Shown: positions 1 to 7,588 of the stretch, one piece after another
Position numbering within the stretch: the first letter of the stretch is position 1
How the letters are laid out: the number at the start of each line of letters is the position of its first letter
DNA from: Bacteroidales bacterium
GTDB lineage: Bacteria > Bacteroidota > Bacteroidia > Bacteroidales > JAADGE01
Length of the DNA: 15,476 nt
Direction: 5' to 3'
Assembly (NCBI GenBank): GCA_029932445.1
Contig: JAOZQB010000054.1
Location: 1 to 15,476, forward strand
The notes under the pieces: generated by a model
What the model was told of the DNA's origin: nothing
Seen by the model: the letters and a program-made list of their open reading frames with translations, nothing else
The model's database searches: none
Position numbers and translations under genes: made by a program

Positions 1-550
1 AAAATAAATATCTGCAATTAATTTTTTTGCAATCGTTTTAAATTCAAAAATTTTATTTTTTTTCGGACCGTAAATCATTTTTGCAAACTTGAATTGCAGA
101 AACAATTTTACTTTTAACTGATTCCGAGACACCTAAAGCTTTATGTTCCGATTTTTTATTTTTAAAAAAGATGTTGAAAAGTTTCATCTGAAATACAATT
201 TCGGTTAAAAACTTTTGCTAAGATAAAAGAAAGTGAAAAAAGATAAAATTTAAATTAATTATTAATATTGAATGTGCTCTGCAACATAATATTAAAAAAT
301 ATTTCAGAAGGAAATTTGTAACTGATTCAGAAAAAAATTGAGAAATGCACCAAAAAAGTAGACTTCCGAATGTATTAATGCTTAAAAATATCATGAAAAT
401 AAAATACGAAAAGTTGCTAATTATTTGCAAACGAGTATAAAAAACAAAAATTGTCGAAAAATAAATGTTAAATTAATTTTTTAAAATTGAAAAGATTCTT
501 AATTTTGCGTTAAATGTGAACATAATATTAACTGTTTAATTTATAAAATT
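1..550. other. AT-rich leader region with no supported gene
   Basis: This stretch is extremely AT-rich and has stop codons in all frames. The only open frame over 60 codons is a Phe/Ile/Leu-rich minus-strand frame at 218-430. It has no family resemblance and looks like a by-product of base composition. No tRNA, hairpin terminator or long repeat was recognised. The last 75 bases probably carry the promoter of the lipoprotein gene that starts at 551. The rest may be the intergenic tail of a gene outside the window. Confidence 0.6.
477..507 (+). promoter_or_regulatory. Possible Bacteroidota-type promoter for the TPR lipoprotein gene
   Basis: A -7 element TAATTTTG (500-507) matches the Bacteroidota consensus TAnnTTTG. 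Nineteen bases upstream is TTTT (477-480), three of four matches to the -33 TTTG. Transcription would start near 514, leaving a leader of roughly 37 bases before the ATG at 551. In DNA this AT-rich such matches occur by chance, so the call is tentative. Confidence 0.4.
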
Positions 551-2326
551 ATGAAGAAATCAATAATTATTCTTTCATCACTTTTTATTGCAGCTGCGAT
601 TTTTTCGGGTTGTAATCCGTTGACAAAAATGGTAAAAAAAGCCGGTGAGGTTGAATACAAAACAACCCCCAACCCTTTGGAAATGCATGCTTACAAAGTT
701 CCGATTGACGTAAAAGTTACTTTTCCGCCAAAATATTTCGGAAAAAATGTAAAGTTAGTAATTACACCTGCATTAGTTTCTGATTACAGTTCATCAGACG
801 AAATTCTTTTCAAAACTCAAACCATAATCGGTGAAAAATTTGAAGATAATTATGAGCAAATCAGTTACAAAGAAGGCGGAAGTTTCTCTTTCCAAGACAC
901 CATTATTTATGATTCAAAATTCAGAGCTTCTGATTTGAATTTAAAATTCCAAATTTCAACTCAAAAAGGAAAATCTGCCGACATTACTGAAATTAAACTT
1001 GCAGACGGTATTATTACTACCCCGGAATTGGTTGACGGCGGTATGACAATTGACGGCGGTCTGAAAAGAGGTACCGTATTAGGTCAAATGGTTTCTGTTC
1101 CGGTAACAAAACCTGAAGTCAGAATAGAAACAGAAAGTGCTAAATTTATGTTTGATTTACAAAAATCAAATATTAAAAGAAATGAAATTAAAAAAGAAGA
1201 AATCGTAAATCTCGGAAAATCTATCAAAGAAGCTTCTGAAGATCCTGACAAAGAATTAAAAAATATAAAATTTGCCAGCTATGCTTCTCCTGACGGTCCT
1301 CAAGACTTAAATGAGAAATTGGTAACAGACAGAGGAACAAACTCTAAAAAAGCGTTTGACAGATTGTTAAAAAAAGAAAAAATTGAACAAATTGAGAATA
1401 CTGATTTCATGATTACGGAAACAACTCCTGCTGAAGACTGGGACGGTTTCAAAAAAGCTGTAGAAGCTTCTGATATGGAAGATAAAGCTCTTGTTTTAAG
1501 AGTATTAAGCATGTATTCAGATCCTGACACAAGAGAAACTGAAATTAAAAAATTAGCAGCTGTTTATGATAACTTAAGAAAAGATATCCTTCCGATGTTA
1601 AGACGTTCTGAAATTAAATTTGATTACCAAGGAAGAGCAAAAACTGATAGTGAATTAAAAACACTTGCAAGTACAGATCCTTCTTCATTACATCAAGAAG
1701 AATTACTTTATGCTGCAACAATTTCTGACAATCAGGAAGCTGTTTATAAAAATTATACATCACAATATCCTGATGACTGGAAAGGTTGGAATAACTTAGC
1801 CTGTGTTCAAGCAAAAGACGGAAATTTAACAGATTCAAAAACAAACTTTGAAAAAGTTATTTCCAAAAAATCTGATAACCCGGCTGCTTTAAATAACTTA
1901 GGTGTTATTTCATTAGCGGAAGGTGACCTTGATGCTGCTTGGGATTATTTTGAAAGAGCTGAAAATGCCGGATGCAAATCACCTAATTTACATTATAATA
2001 AAGGTGTTGTTTTAATTAAAAGAGCTCAATACGGTTCGGCAGTTGCTGAATTCGGAAGTGATTCTTTTAACAAAGCTTTAGCTCAAACATTAGCAGGAAG
2101 CAATGATGACGCAATCGCTACTTTAAATAATTTAGGAAGCAGCGAATACGGATTATATTATTATTTAAAAGCCGTAACTGCTGCAAAAGCAAATAAAGTT
2201 GACGATGTAATCGAAAACTTAAAAATTGCAATCTCTAAAGAAAGTGCTTTAAAGGATTATGCTAAAAAAGATACGGAATTTTTAAAATTCATTGACAATT
2301 CTGCTTTCAGAGGTGTAATTGAATAA
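551..2326 (+). CDS. Envelope lipoprotein with OmpA-like middle region and C-terminal TPRs
   Basis: A 591-residue exported lipoprotein. Residues 1-20 form a signal peptide with two N-terminal lysines, and the lipobox ends in FSGC, making Cys21 the likely lipidated residue. Residues 45-190 are beta-rich with no family I recognise. Residues 198-355 resemble an OmpA-type fold: FMFDLQKSNI, then a helix, then FASYASPDGPQDLNEKLVTDRG-like spacing where OmpA proteins carry their peptidoglycan-binding loop. The classic TDxxG signature is replaced by SYASPDG. Residues about 380-560 contain tetratricopeptide repeats, including AALNNLGVISLAEGDLDAAWDYF and NLHYNKGVVLIKRAQYGSAVAEF. It is flanked by its own promoter-like sequence and a strong terminator, so it is probably monocistronic. 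Similar OmpA/TPR lipoproteins are common in Bacteroidota without an assigned function. An envelope scaffold role is inferred only. Confidence 0.8.
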   Translation: MKKSIIILSSLFIAAAIFSGCNPLTKMVKKAGEVEYKTTPNPLEMHAYKVPIDVKVTFPPKYFGKNVKLVITPALVSDYSSSDEILFKTQTIIGEKFEDNYEQISYKEGGSFSFQDTIIYDSKFRASDLNLKFQISTQKGKSADITEIKLADGIITTPELVDGGMTIDGGLKRGTVLGQMVSVPVTKPEVRIETESAKFMFDLQKSNIKRNEIKKEEIVNLGKSIKEASEDPDKELKNIKFASYASPDGPQDLNEKLVTDRGTNSKKAFDRLLKKEKIEQIENTDFMITETTPAEDWDGFKKAVEASDMEDKALVLRVLSMYSDPDTRETEIKKLAAVYDNLRKDILPMLRRSEIKFDYQGRAKTDSELKTLASTDPSSLHQEELLYAATISDNQEAVYKNYTSQYPDDWKGWNNLACVQAKDGNLTDSKTNFEKVISKKSDNPAALNNLGVISLAEGDLDAAWDYFERAENAGCKSPNLHYNKGVVLIKRAQYGSAVAEFGSDSFNKALAQTLAGSNDDAIATLNNLGSSEYGLYYYLKAVTAAKANKVDDVIENLKIAISKESALKDYAKKDTEFLKFIDNSAFRGVIE

Positions 2327-2347
2327 TACGAAATTCATAATTTAATT

Positions 2348-2374
2348 AAAACCCCCGAAATTCGGGGGTTTTTT
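2348..2374 (+). terminator. Intrinsic terminator of the lipoprotein gene
   Basis: A perfect GC-rich stem, CCCCCGAA with TTCGGGGG, is flanked by an A-run on the left and followed by six T residues. It lies 22 bases after the stop codon at 2326. The A-run/T-run symmetry means it could also work on the opposite strand. Confidence 0.9.
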
Positions 2375-2493
2375 CATGCAATAATTTCATAAAAATTGTT
2401 TCCGGACTGAAAATTTGGCATAAAAATATAACCGGCACATGCTTTGAATAACTGCAATCAAATTAAGTAAAAAAAATAAAAAAATATTTAGAT

Positions 2494-4548
2494 ATGCAAA
2501 AAGGTAAAATTAATGTTACGGGAGAAGATATTTTTCCGATTATTAAAAAATTTCTTTATTCAGATCACGAAATTTTTTTAAGAGAATTAGTTTCTAATGC
2601 TGTGGATGCCACTCAAAAATTGAAAATTTTAGCATCCAAAGGGGAATTTAAAAATGAATTAGGAAACTTAACAATTAGAATAAAAACTGATAAGAAAGCA
2701 AAAACATTAACAATTTCTGATGCCGGTATCGGGATGAATGCCAAAGAGATTGATAAATACATTAATCAAATTGCATTTTCGGGAGCTGAAGATTTTATGA
2801 AAAAATACAAAGATGATGCTAATGCTATAATCGGACATTTCGGTCTTGGGTTCTATTCTTCTTTTATGGTTGCCGACAGAGTGGAAATTGTTTCAAAATC
2901 TTATAAAGATGACAAATCTGCAGTAAAATGGGAATGTGACGGCAGTCCGAATTTTAATCTTGAAGAAACAGAAAAAGAAAAAAGAGGAACGGATATCATT
3001 TTGCATATGGATAAAGATTCCGAAAATTTTTTAGAAGATTCTAAAATTGAAGAACTTTTAAATAAATATTGCAAATTTTTACCTGTAGAAATTGCTTTCG
3101 GAAAAGAAAAAGAATATAAAGATGATAAACAAGTTGAAACAGATAAAGATCATATAATTAATAACACACAACCTGCTTGGACAAAAAAACCCGCAGATTT
3201 AAAAGATGAAGATTACAATAGTTTTTATAAAGAACTGTATCCTGCAAGTTTTGAAGAGCCGCTTTTTCATATTCACTTAAATGTTGATTTTCCGTTTAAT
3301 TTAACGGGTATTTTATATTTCCCTAAATTTAAAAATACGATTGAAATCCAAAAGAATAAGATTCAACTTTACCAACGTCAAGTTTTTGTAACTGACTCTG
3401 TTGAAGGTATCGTTCCTGAATTTTTGACACTGCTTCACGGCGTATTGGATTCGCCTGACATTCCCCTTAATGTTTCCAGAAGTTACTTGCAAAGTGATAA
3501 AAATGTTAAAAAAATTTCAAATCATATTACAAAAAAAGTAGCTGATCGTTTAAAGGAAATATTTACAAATGAACGTGAAAATTTTGAAAAAAAATGGAAT
3601 GACCTCAGAATTTTTATTGAATACGGAATGTTAAGCGATGAAAAATTCTATGAAAAAGCAGTTAATTTTTTCTTATTACAAAACACCGAAGGTAAATTTT
3701 TCACTTTTGATGAATATAAAAAACTGACAGAACCAAATCAAACAGATAAAGATAAAAATTTAATTTATTTATATACAACGGATCCTGAAGAACAATACAG
3801 TTTTATTGAAGAAGCTAAAGAAAAAGGATATGATGTGTTGGTAATGAACGGACAATTGGATGCTCATTTTATCAATCAAGTTGAAACAAAATTAAGCGGA
3901 ATCAGATTTACACGTGTTGATGCAGATATAATTGATAAATTAATACAAAAAGATGAGAATTTTGAATCGAAACTCACTAAAGAAGATGAAGAAAATTTAT
4001 CGATGGTTTTCCAAAGTCAATTACCGAATGATTCAACATTTTTAGTCAGTTTTGAAGCAATGAGAGAAACGGCAAACCCGACCCTTGTTACACAAAATGA
4101 ATTTATGAGACGTATGAAAGATATGTCAAAATTCGGTGGTGAAGCTTCTTATTACGGACTTTTACCCGATAGTTTCAATTTAATTGTAAACTCAAATCAC
4201 AAATTAGTTCTGAATTTAAACGAAAAACTTCTTAAAACTAAGGCTAAAGATTTGAAATTATTAAATGAAAATAAAGTTGAAATTAATACAGAGATTGATG
4301 CTTTAAATACATTACAAAAAGATAAAAAAGAAGAAGAAATTCCGCAAGAAGAAAAAGATAAACGAGAAGAATTGAATAAGAAGCTTCAAGAAGTTGAAGA
4401 TAAAAAACGTGATGTATTAACTAAATTCGGAAATAAACAAAAGCTTGTAAAACAATTAATTGATTTAGGTTTATTGGCTAATAATATGCTTAAAGGAGAA
4501 TCCCTAAGTAATTTTGTTAAAAGAAGTGTTGAATTAATAGAAAGGTAA
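2494..4548 (+). CDS. htpG: Molecular chaperone HtpG (Hsp90 family)
   Basis: Bacterial Hsp90, a dimeric ATP-dependent cytosolic chaperone that remodels late-folding clients. The 684 residues match the usual Bacteroidota length, somewhat longer than the E. coli protein. The N-terminal GHKL ATPase is intact: E31, N35 and D38 in FLRELVSNAVDAT, D76 in ISDAGIGM, and the lid glycines in GHFGLGFYSSF (114-124). The middle-domain arginine that contacts the ATP phosphate is R329 in PLNVSRSYLQ. The region after about residue 560 is lysine/glutamate-rich and ends in the C-terminal dimerisation part, with no MEEVD tail. The ATG at 2494 puts the conserved start of the ATPase domain in the right place. A strong terminator on each side makes it a single-gene unit. 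I see no CIRCE-type heat-shock operator in the 120-base leader. It seems functionally independent of the locus downstream. Confidence 0.97.
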   Translation: MQKGKINVTGEDIFPIIKKFLYSDHEIFLRELVSNAVDATQKLKILASKGEFKNELGNLTIRIKTDKKAKTLTISDAGIGMNAKEIDKYINQIAFSGAEDFMKKYKDDANAIIGHFGLGFYSSFMVADRVEIVSKSYKDDKSAVKWECDGSPNFNLEETEKEKRGTDIILHMDKDSENFLEDSKIEELLNKYCKFLPVEIAFGKEKEYKDDKQVETDKDHIINNTQPAWTKKPADLKDEDYNSFYKELYPASFEEPLFHIHLNVDFPFNLTGILYFPKFKNTIEIQKNKIQLYQRQVFVTDSVEGIVPEFLTLLHGVLDSPDIPLNVSRSYLQSDKNVKKISNHITKKVADRLKEIFTNERENFEKKWNDLRIFIEYGMLSDEKFYEKAVNFFLLQNTEGKFFTFDEYKKLTEPNQTDKDKNLIYLYTTDPEEQYSFIEEAKEKGYDVLVMNGQLDAHFINQVETKLSGIRFTRVDADIIDKLIQKDENFESKLTKEDEENLSMVFQSQLPNDSTFLVSFEAMRETANPTLVTQNEFMRRMKDMSKFGGEASYYGLLPDSFNLIVNSNHKLVLNLNEKLLKTKAKDLKLLNENKVEINTEIDALNTLQKDKKEEEIPQEEKDKREELNKKLQEVEDKKRDVLTKFGNKQKLVKQLIDLGLLANNMLKGESLSNFVKRSVELIER

Positions 4549-4569
4549 AGAATCCGTTATTATCATAGT

Positions 4570-4599
4570 TGCAGCCGAAAAATTTCGGCTGTTTTTTTT
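4570..4599 (+). terminator. Intrinsic terminator of htpG
   Basis: A nine-base perfect stem, CAGCCGAAA with TTTCGGCTG (4572-4591), is followed by seven T residues. It begins 22 bases after the htpG stop and separates htpG from the SiaC-like gene. Confidence 0.9.
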
Positions 4600-4637
4600 A
4601 GTTGTTCAACATTTTTTTTAATGATATTCAATACTTT

Positions 4638-4670
4638 TTTGGAAAACTAAAATTTTTATTTGTATATTTG
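4638..4670 (+). promoter_or_regulatory. Putative promoter of the SiaC-like gene
   Basis: TTTG (4638-4641), then 21 bases, then TATATTTG (4663-4670). This is a full match to the Bacteroidota -33/-7 pair TTTG and TAnnTTTG. The predicted start near 4675 leaves a short leader before the ATG at 4704. Its position directly after the htpG terminator supports separate transcription. Confidence 0.6.
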
Positions 4671-4703
4671 AAATCTAAAGTTTTATAAAACAATTTTTCT
4701 GTA

Positions 4704-5084
4704 ATGGAAAGTATCTACGTCAAAAAAACAAAAAAAACACCATTAATCAGTCTGGATTTGACCGAGAATATATTTCAAATTAAAGGACCTTCTTTCTCAG
4801 AAGATATCCTCTCTGTTTACGATCCCGTAATTAGTTGGATGAATGAAAACCTTCCGCAACTTGAAAATGAATTAACTTGTGAATTATATTTTACGGTTTT
4901 AAACAGCGCGTCGCATAAAAAAATTTTTCAAATATTAATTATCTTAAACGGATTTATGGATCGGGGGAAGAAAATAAAGATAAAATGGTATTACGATGAA
5001 GATGATGAAGACATCATGGAAATGGGTGAAGATTTAACAGAGTTAATAAATCTTCCGTTTGATCTTGTCCCGATTGCTAATTAG
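4704..5084 (+). CDS. siaC-like: SiaC-like regulatory phosphoprotein (DUF1987 family)
   Basis: A 126-residue cytosolic protein of the DUF1987/SiaC family, the target protein of a partner switch. In Pseudomonas aeruginosa, SiaC is phosphorylated on Thr68 by the kinase SiaB, dephosphorylated by the SpoIIE-type phosphatase SiaA, and binds the diguanylate cyclase SiaD when unphosphorylated. The family features visible here are the N-terminal KTPLISLDL strand, SVYDPVISWMNENL, the central strand ELYFTVLNSASHKKIFQIL, KIKIKWYYDEDDED, and the acidic C-terminal helix ending in LPFDLVPI. The position matching the LNTSS phosphosite reads LNSAS, so the acceptor would be Ser68. Spacing to the flanking lysine/helix is kept. 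It converges on the siaB-like gene at 5312-6460, and a SpoIIE phosphatase lies at 8612. The family call is strong. The partnership with those two proteins is inferred from context. Confidence 0.88.
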   Translation: MESIYVKKTKKTPLISLDLTENIFQIKGPSFSEDILSVYDPVISWMNENLPQLENELTCELYFTVLNSASHKKIFQILIILNGFMDRGKKIKIKWYYDEDDEDIMEMGEDLTELINLPFDLVPIAN

Positions 5085-5317
5085 TGTCTGTCTATAAAGT
5101 CTAAAACGTTGTTATTTTTATATGACTTTCTTTTTGTTAATATTTTTGATATGAGATTAGAGATATGAGTATTGAGATTTTATTTCGCTTATATTTAATG
5201 AATTATCGAAGATGATTTTCTCATATCTCTAATCTAATGTCTCATATCTTTAAGCTAAAATTACATAAAAATATCTCTAAATTTATAAAAGCCATACTTT
5301 ATAGACAAGCTCTAATT
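5079..5317. repeat. MITE-like inverted-repeat element between convergent genes
   Basis: The ends are inverted repeats. AATTAGTG...TGTCTATAAAGT at 5079-5100 mirrors ACTTTATAGACA...CTCTAATT at 5296-5317. Twelve bases (5089-5100 and 5296-5307) and the outer six match perfectly, with a few mismatches between them. Inside lies a second inverted pair: GAGATTAGAGATATGAG (5153-5169) and its near-complement at 5220-5235, both embedded in longer arms built of GATATGAGA-like units. There is no coding capacity. Length of about 230 bases, imperfect terminal repeats and internal palindromes suit a miniature inverted-repeat element. The stop codons of both flanking genes lie within the outermost AATTAG repeat. 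It may also form a bidirectional terminator. I cannot name a parental insertion sequence. Confidence 0.6.
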
Positions 5318-6460
5318 AATTATAAGTTGTAAAATAAAATAGGATGTTTTTCGGTTAATTTCTTTAAAAATATATTTTATTTTGTTACAATTATTTTTTA
5401 ATCGCATATCAATTAAGCTAATATCAGGCCTTTTAGAAATATCGGATTTATAAAATTCATCTAAATAATCTCTGATTTTAATAAGACTTTCTTCTCGATT
5501 GCCGTTAATAAGATTAATTTTATTGCCTAAAACTCGTGTTTTCTCATTTAAAATAATATTCCCTGCCGTAAGAAATAAATTCCCGTCTTTTTTACTTAAA
5601 AGGAAAACACCGCGACTGTTTCGCATCCCTGTATCAGGGATATCATAAATAAATTCATCAGCAAAATCAATAATATTTCTGATTAATTTAACCGTTAAAT
5701 CAAATACTTTTTGTTTAACAAGTTTTCCTCCTATTGAATGAGATTCGATAACAGGCAATAAACTTTCCAGATTCCGGAAAGCAAATGAACCGTTAAAATT
5801 AAGTAATATATTTTCGTTATTCAGTAATTCGTGAAATTTCGAAATCCTATTCAATGAAATTAATTCATTGACACTGTCTTTATTCTTTTCCTTATTTAAA
5901 ACTAATTGAATTTGATAATAATAATAAGAGAATTCTTCATTAATTTTTTTAAATTTAAATTTAATATGTCCGTCAGTTCTTCGAGCCATTGTAATAATAC
6001 CCAGTCCGCCTCCGCCTTTCTCTGAAATTACACCGTCTAACAGAATTTTTTGATATTCAGCTTTTAATTCTTCGGGACTTAATTTTTTAATTTTCTTTAA
6101 ATATGTTTCCAACACAGGAATGTTATCATTACAAATCACATTGGCAGTTGATATATATATTGAATTATTTGTTTTTTGAATGACAATTAATCCCTCATCT
6201 GCAATATCCTCATTTTCAGGCATATCTTGATGTCGAATGACATTTTGCAAAGATTCAATTAAAAAATATGAAATCCTGTTTCTGTATGCATATGCTTCCG
6301 AATCGCTGACAAATTTCGCTTCATTTAAATTTAAAATATTTTCCGTAATATTTTCGGAAAAATGACCTCTGTAAACATATTCAAAATAATCTTCATCAAT
6401 GTATTTTGTCAGTTCGTAGGCTAAATCGATTTGCTTAATATTATATTGATTTTCTTCCAT
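5312..6460 (-). CDS. siaB-like: Tandem SiaB-like protein kinase with degenerate second domain
   Basis: A 382-residue cytosolic protein with two SiaB/DUF6272-type GHKL modules. SiaB phosphorylates SiaC. Domain 1 (about 20-188) has an N-box E69-x3-N73 in LIESLQNVIRH, a central IYISTANVI strand, and a glycine lid GGGGLGIITMAR (149-160). It therefore looks like an active kinase. Domain 2 (about 207-382) repeats the order: ENILLNFNGSF, VKLIRNIIDFADEF, NLFLTAGNII, ISLIDMRLK, YFILQLII. It keeps Asn262 but has Lys258 where the N-box Glu should be, and RPDISLIDM in place of the glycine lid, so ATP binding there is doubtful. Known SiaB proteins are about half this length. It is the last gene of a minus-strand operon, 33 bases after the MORN-repeat gene, and faces the SiaC-like gene. 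The alternative label, an RsbW-type anti-sigma kinase, fits the tandem SiaB layout less well. Confidence 0.82.
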   Translation of the reverse strand: MEENQYNIKQIDLAYELTKYIDEDYFEYVYRGHFSENITENILNLNEAKFVSDSEAYAYRNRISYFLIESLQNVIRHQDMPENEDIADEGLIVIQKTNNSIYISTANVICNDNIPVLETYLKKIKKLSPEELKAEYQKILLDGVISEKGGGGLGIITMARRTDGHIKFKFKKINEEFSYYYYQIQLVLNKEKNKDSVNELISLNRISKFHELLNNENILLNFNGSFAFRNLESLLPVIESHSIGGKLVKQKVFDLTVKLIRNIIDFADEFIYDIPDTGMRNSRGVFLLSKKDGNLFLTAGNIILNEKTRVLGNKINLINGNREESLIKIRDYLDEFYKSDISKRPDISLIDMRLKNNCNKIKYIFKEINRKTSYFILQLIIN

Positions 6461-6493
6461 TTATCAATAGGTGTTTTAAAATAAAATATGCAC

Positions 6494-7588
6494 TTATTCA
6501 ATAATCTGATTATCCTTAAAAATTATTTTCTTTATTATTTCGCCGTTTTTATTAAATAACGTATACTTTCCGTTTTTCTTGCCGTTCTTATATATCGATA
6601 TTTCTTTTAATGTACCGTTTTCATAATATGTCATCCGCTTACCTTCTGTTTTTCCGTCAATAAATTTACTTTTTTGTTTAATCGTGCCGGTCCGAAAATA
6701 AACAAACCATTCGCCTTCGTACAATCCTTTTTTATAATTCCCTTCAGAAAACAATTGTCCTTCGGGATAATACGATTTCCAATACCCTTCACGATAATTA
6801 TTTTTATACATACCTTCTTCGGCAATTTTTCCGGTATTATAGTACGATTTATAGCTTCCGTTTAAGGCATCATTAATATAAAAATAATCTGCCATTAATC
6901 TCCCGCTCTCATAGTATGCTGTTAATTTACCGTCTAATAAGCCGTTTTTATAAAAACATTTTCTTTCAAGTGTTCCGTTTTTATAAAAAACATATAAACT
7001 GTCTTCAAAATGTCCGTTTACTTTTTTCCCTTTGTAATTTAATTCGCCTGTTTGGTAATATGATTCCCAATATCCGACGGGTTTATTAAATTCATAATAT
7101 TGAATATCTTCAATTGTGCCGTCTTTTCGAAAGTTTTCAACTTTCCCGTTTAATACACCGTTTGTATAAAAACCTTTAATTTTAGGTTTGCCGTTTTTAT
7201 AATATGTAATAATTTCACCTTCGGGAAATCCGTTTTTATTTATCCCTTCCTGCTCTTTTTCTCCCGTTATATAATAATGTGTAAATTCACCGTTTTTTTT
7301 ATTCTTTTTAAAATTAAAAACGGATTTTATATTTCCGTTTTCAAAATAAATTTTCCATTGTCCTTCAATCAGGTTCCGAACAAATTCACCTTCCTGCCTT
7401 TTATTTCCTTTTTGATCAAAATAAATATAATGCCCGTGTTTTATCGTATCTTGGTTATTAACAAACGCATCATACGATTCTTTCAGTTGCCTTTGAGAAT
7501 TATTGTAATATGTTTTAACCGACTCCTGATTGAACCCTGAAAAACTCAGAAATAAACAAGGAATGATAATGAACATAAATCTTATCAC
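6494..7588 (-). CDS. Secreted protein of thirteen MORN_2 (YwqK-type) repeats
   Basis: A 364-residue exported protein. Hydrophobic residues 5-18 after Arg3 form a signal peptide, probably cut near residue 18-20. From Gly52 to the C-terminus it is an uninterrupted array of thirteen repeats of 24 residues each. The last repeat has one extra residue. The consensus is roughly G-x-W-x-x-Y-Y-x-x-G-x-L-x-x-x-x-x-Y-x-N-G-x-x-x, as in GYWKSYYPEGQLFSEGNYKK. These MORN_2 units form a beta-solenoid of hairpins. Databases often call such proteins YwqK-family antitoxins, which has no support here. The GTG start at 7588 overlaps the chaperone stop (GTGA), implying translational coupling. An ATG at 7576 is a possible shorter start, but it loses the arginine of the signal peptide. 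Its place between an envelope chaperone and a SiaB-like kinase suggests a periplasmic or surface accessory of the same system. Its function is unknown. Confidence 0.85.
   Translation of the reverse strand: MIRFMFIIIPCLFLSFSGFNQESVKTYYNNSQRQLKESYDAFVNNQDTIKHGHYIYFDQKGNKRQEGEFVRNLIEGQWKIYFENGNIKSVFNFKKNKKNGEFTHYYITGEKEQEGINKNGFPEGEIITYYKNGKPKIKGFYTNGVLNGKVENFRKDGTIEDIQYYEFNKPVGYWESYYQTGELNYKGKKVNGHFEDSLYVFYKNGTLERKCFYKNGLLDGKLTAYYESGRLMADYFYINDALNGSYKSYYNTGKIAEEGMYKNNYREGYWKSYYPEGQLFSEGNYKKGLYEGEWFVYFRTGTIKQKSKFIDGKTEGKRMTYYENGTLKEISIYKNGKKNGKYTLFNKNGEIIKKIIFKDNQIIE

Noticed and set aside
218..430. 70-residue minus-strand open frame in the leader region
   Set aside because: It is almost entirely Phe, Ile, Leu and Ser from poly-A/T sequence, has no recognisable motif or promoter, and lies in strongly AT-biased noncoding DNA.
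2375..2493. Sigma-54 or CIRCE control site before htpG
   Set aside because: GG/GC elements with the right 10-base spacing are not present, and no inverted repeat of the CIRCE type could be found.
5312..6460. RsbW/SpoIIAB-type anti-sigma factor
   Set aside because: It shares the GHKL fold, but the segment pattern, the tandem layout and the adjacent DUF1987 gene point to the SiaB family. No sigma factor gene is nearby.
7277..7540. 87-residue plus-strand open frame opposite the MORN-repeat gene
   Set aside because: It is the antisense of a regular 72-base coding repeat. Open antisense frames are expected there, and nothing else supports a gene.
6494..7588. Toxin-antitoxin module (YwqK-type antitoxin label)
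   Set aside because: MORN_2 proteins are often given this label, but there is no toxin gene next to it, the protein is exported, and it is coupled to a chaperone gene.
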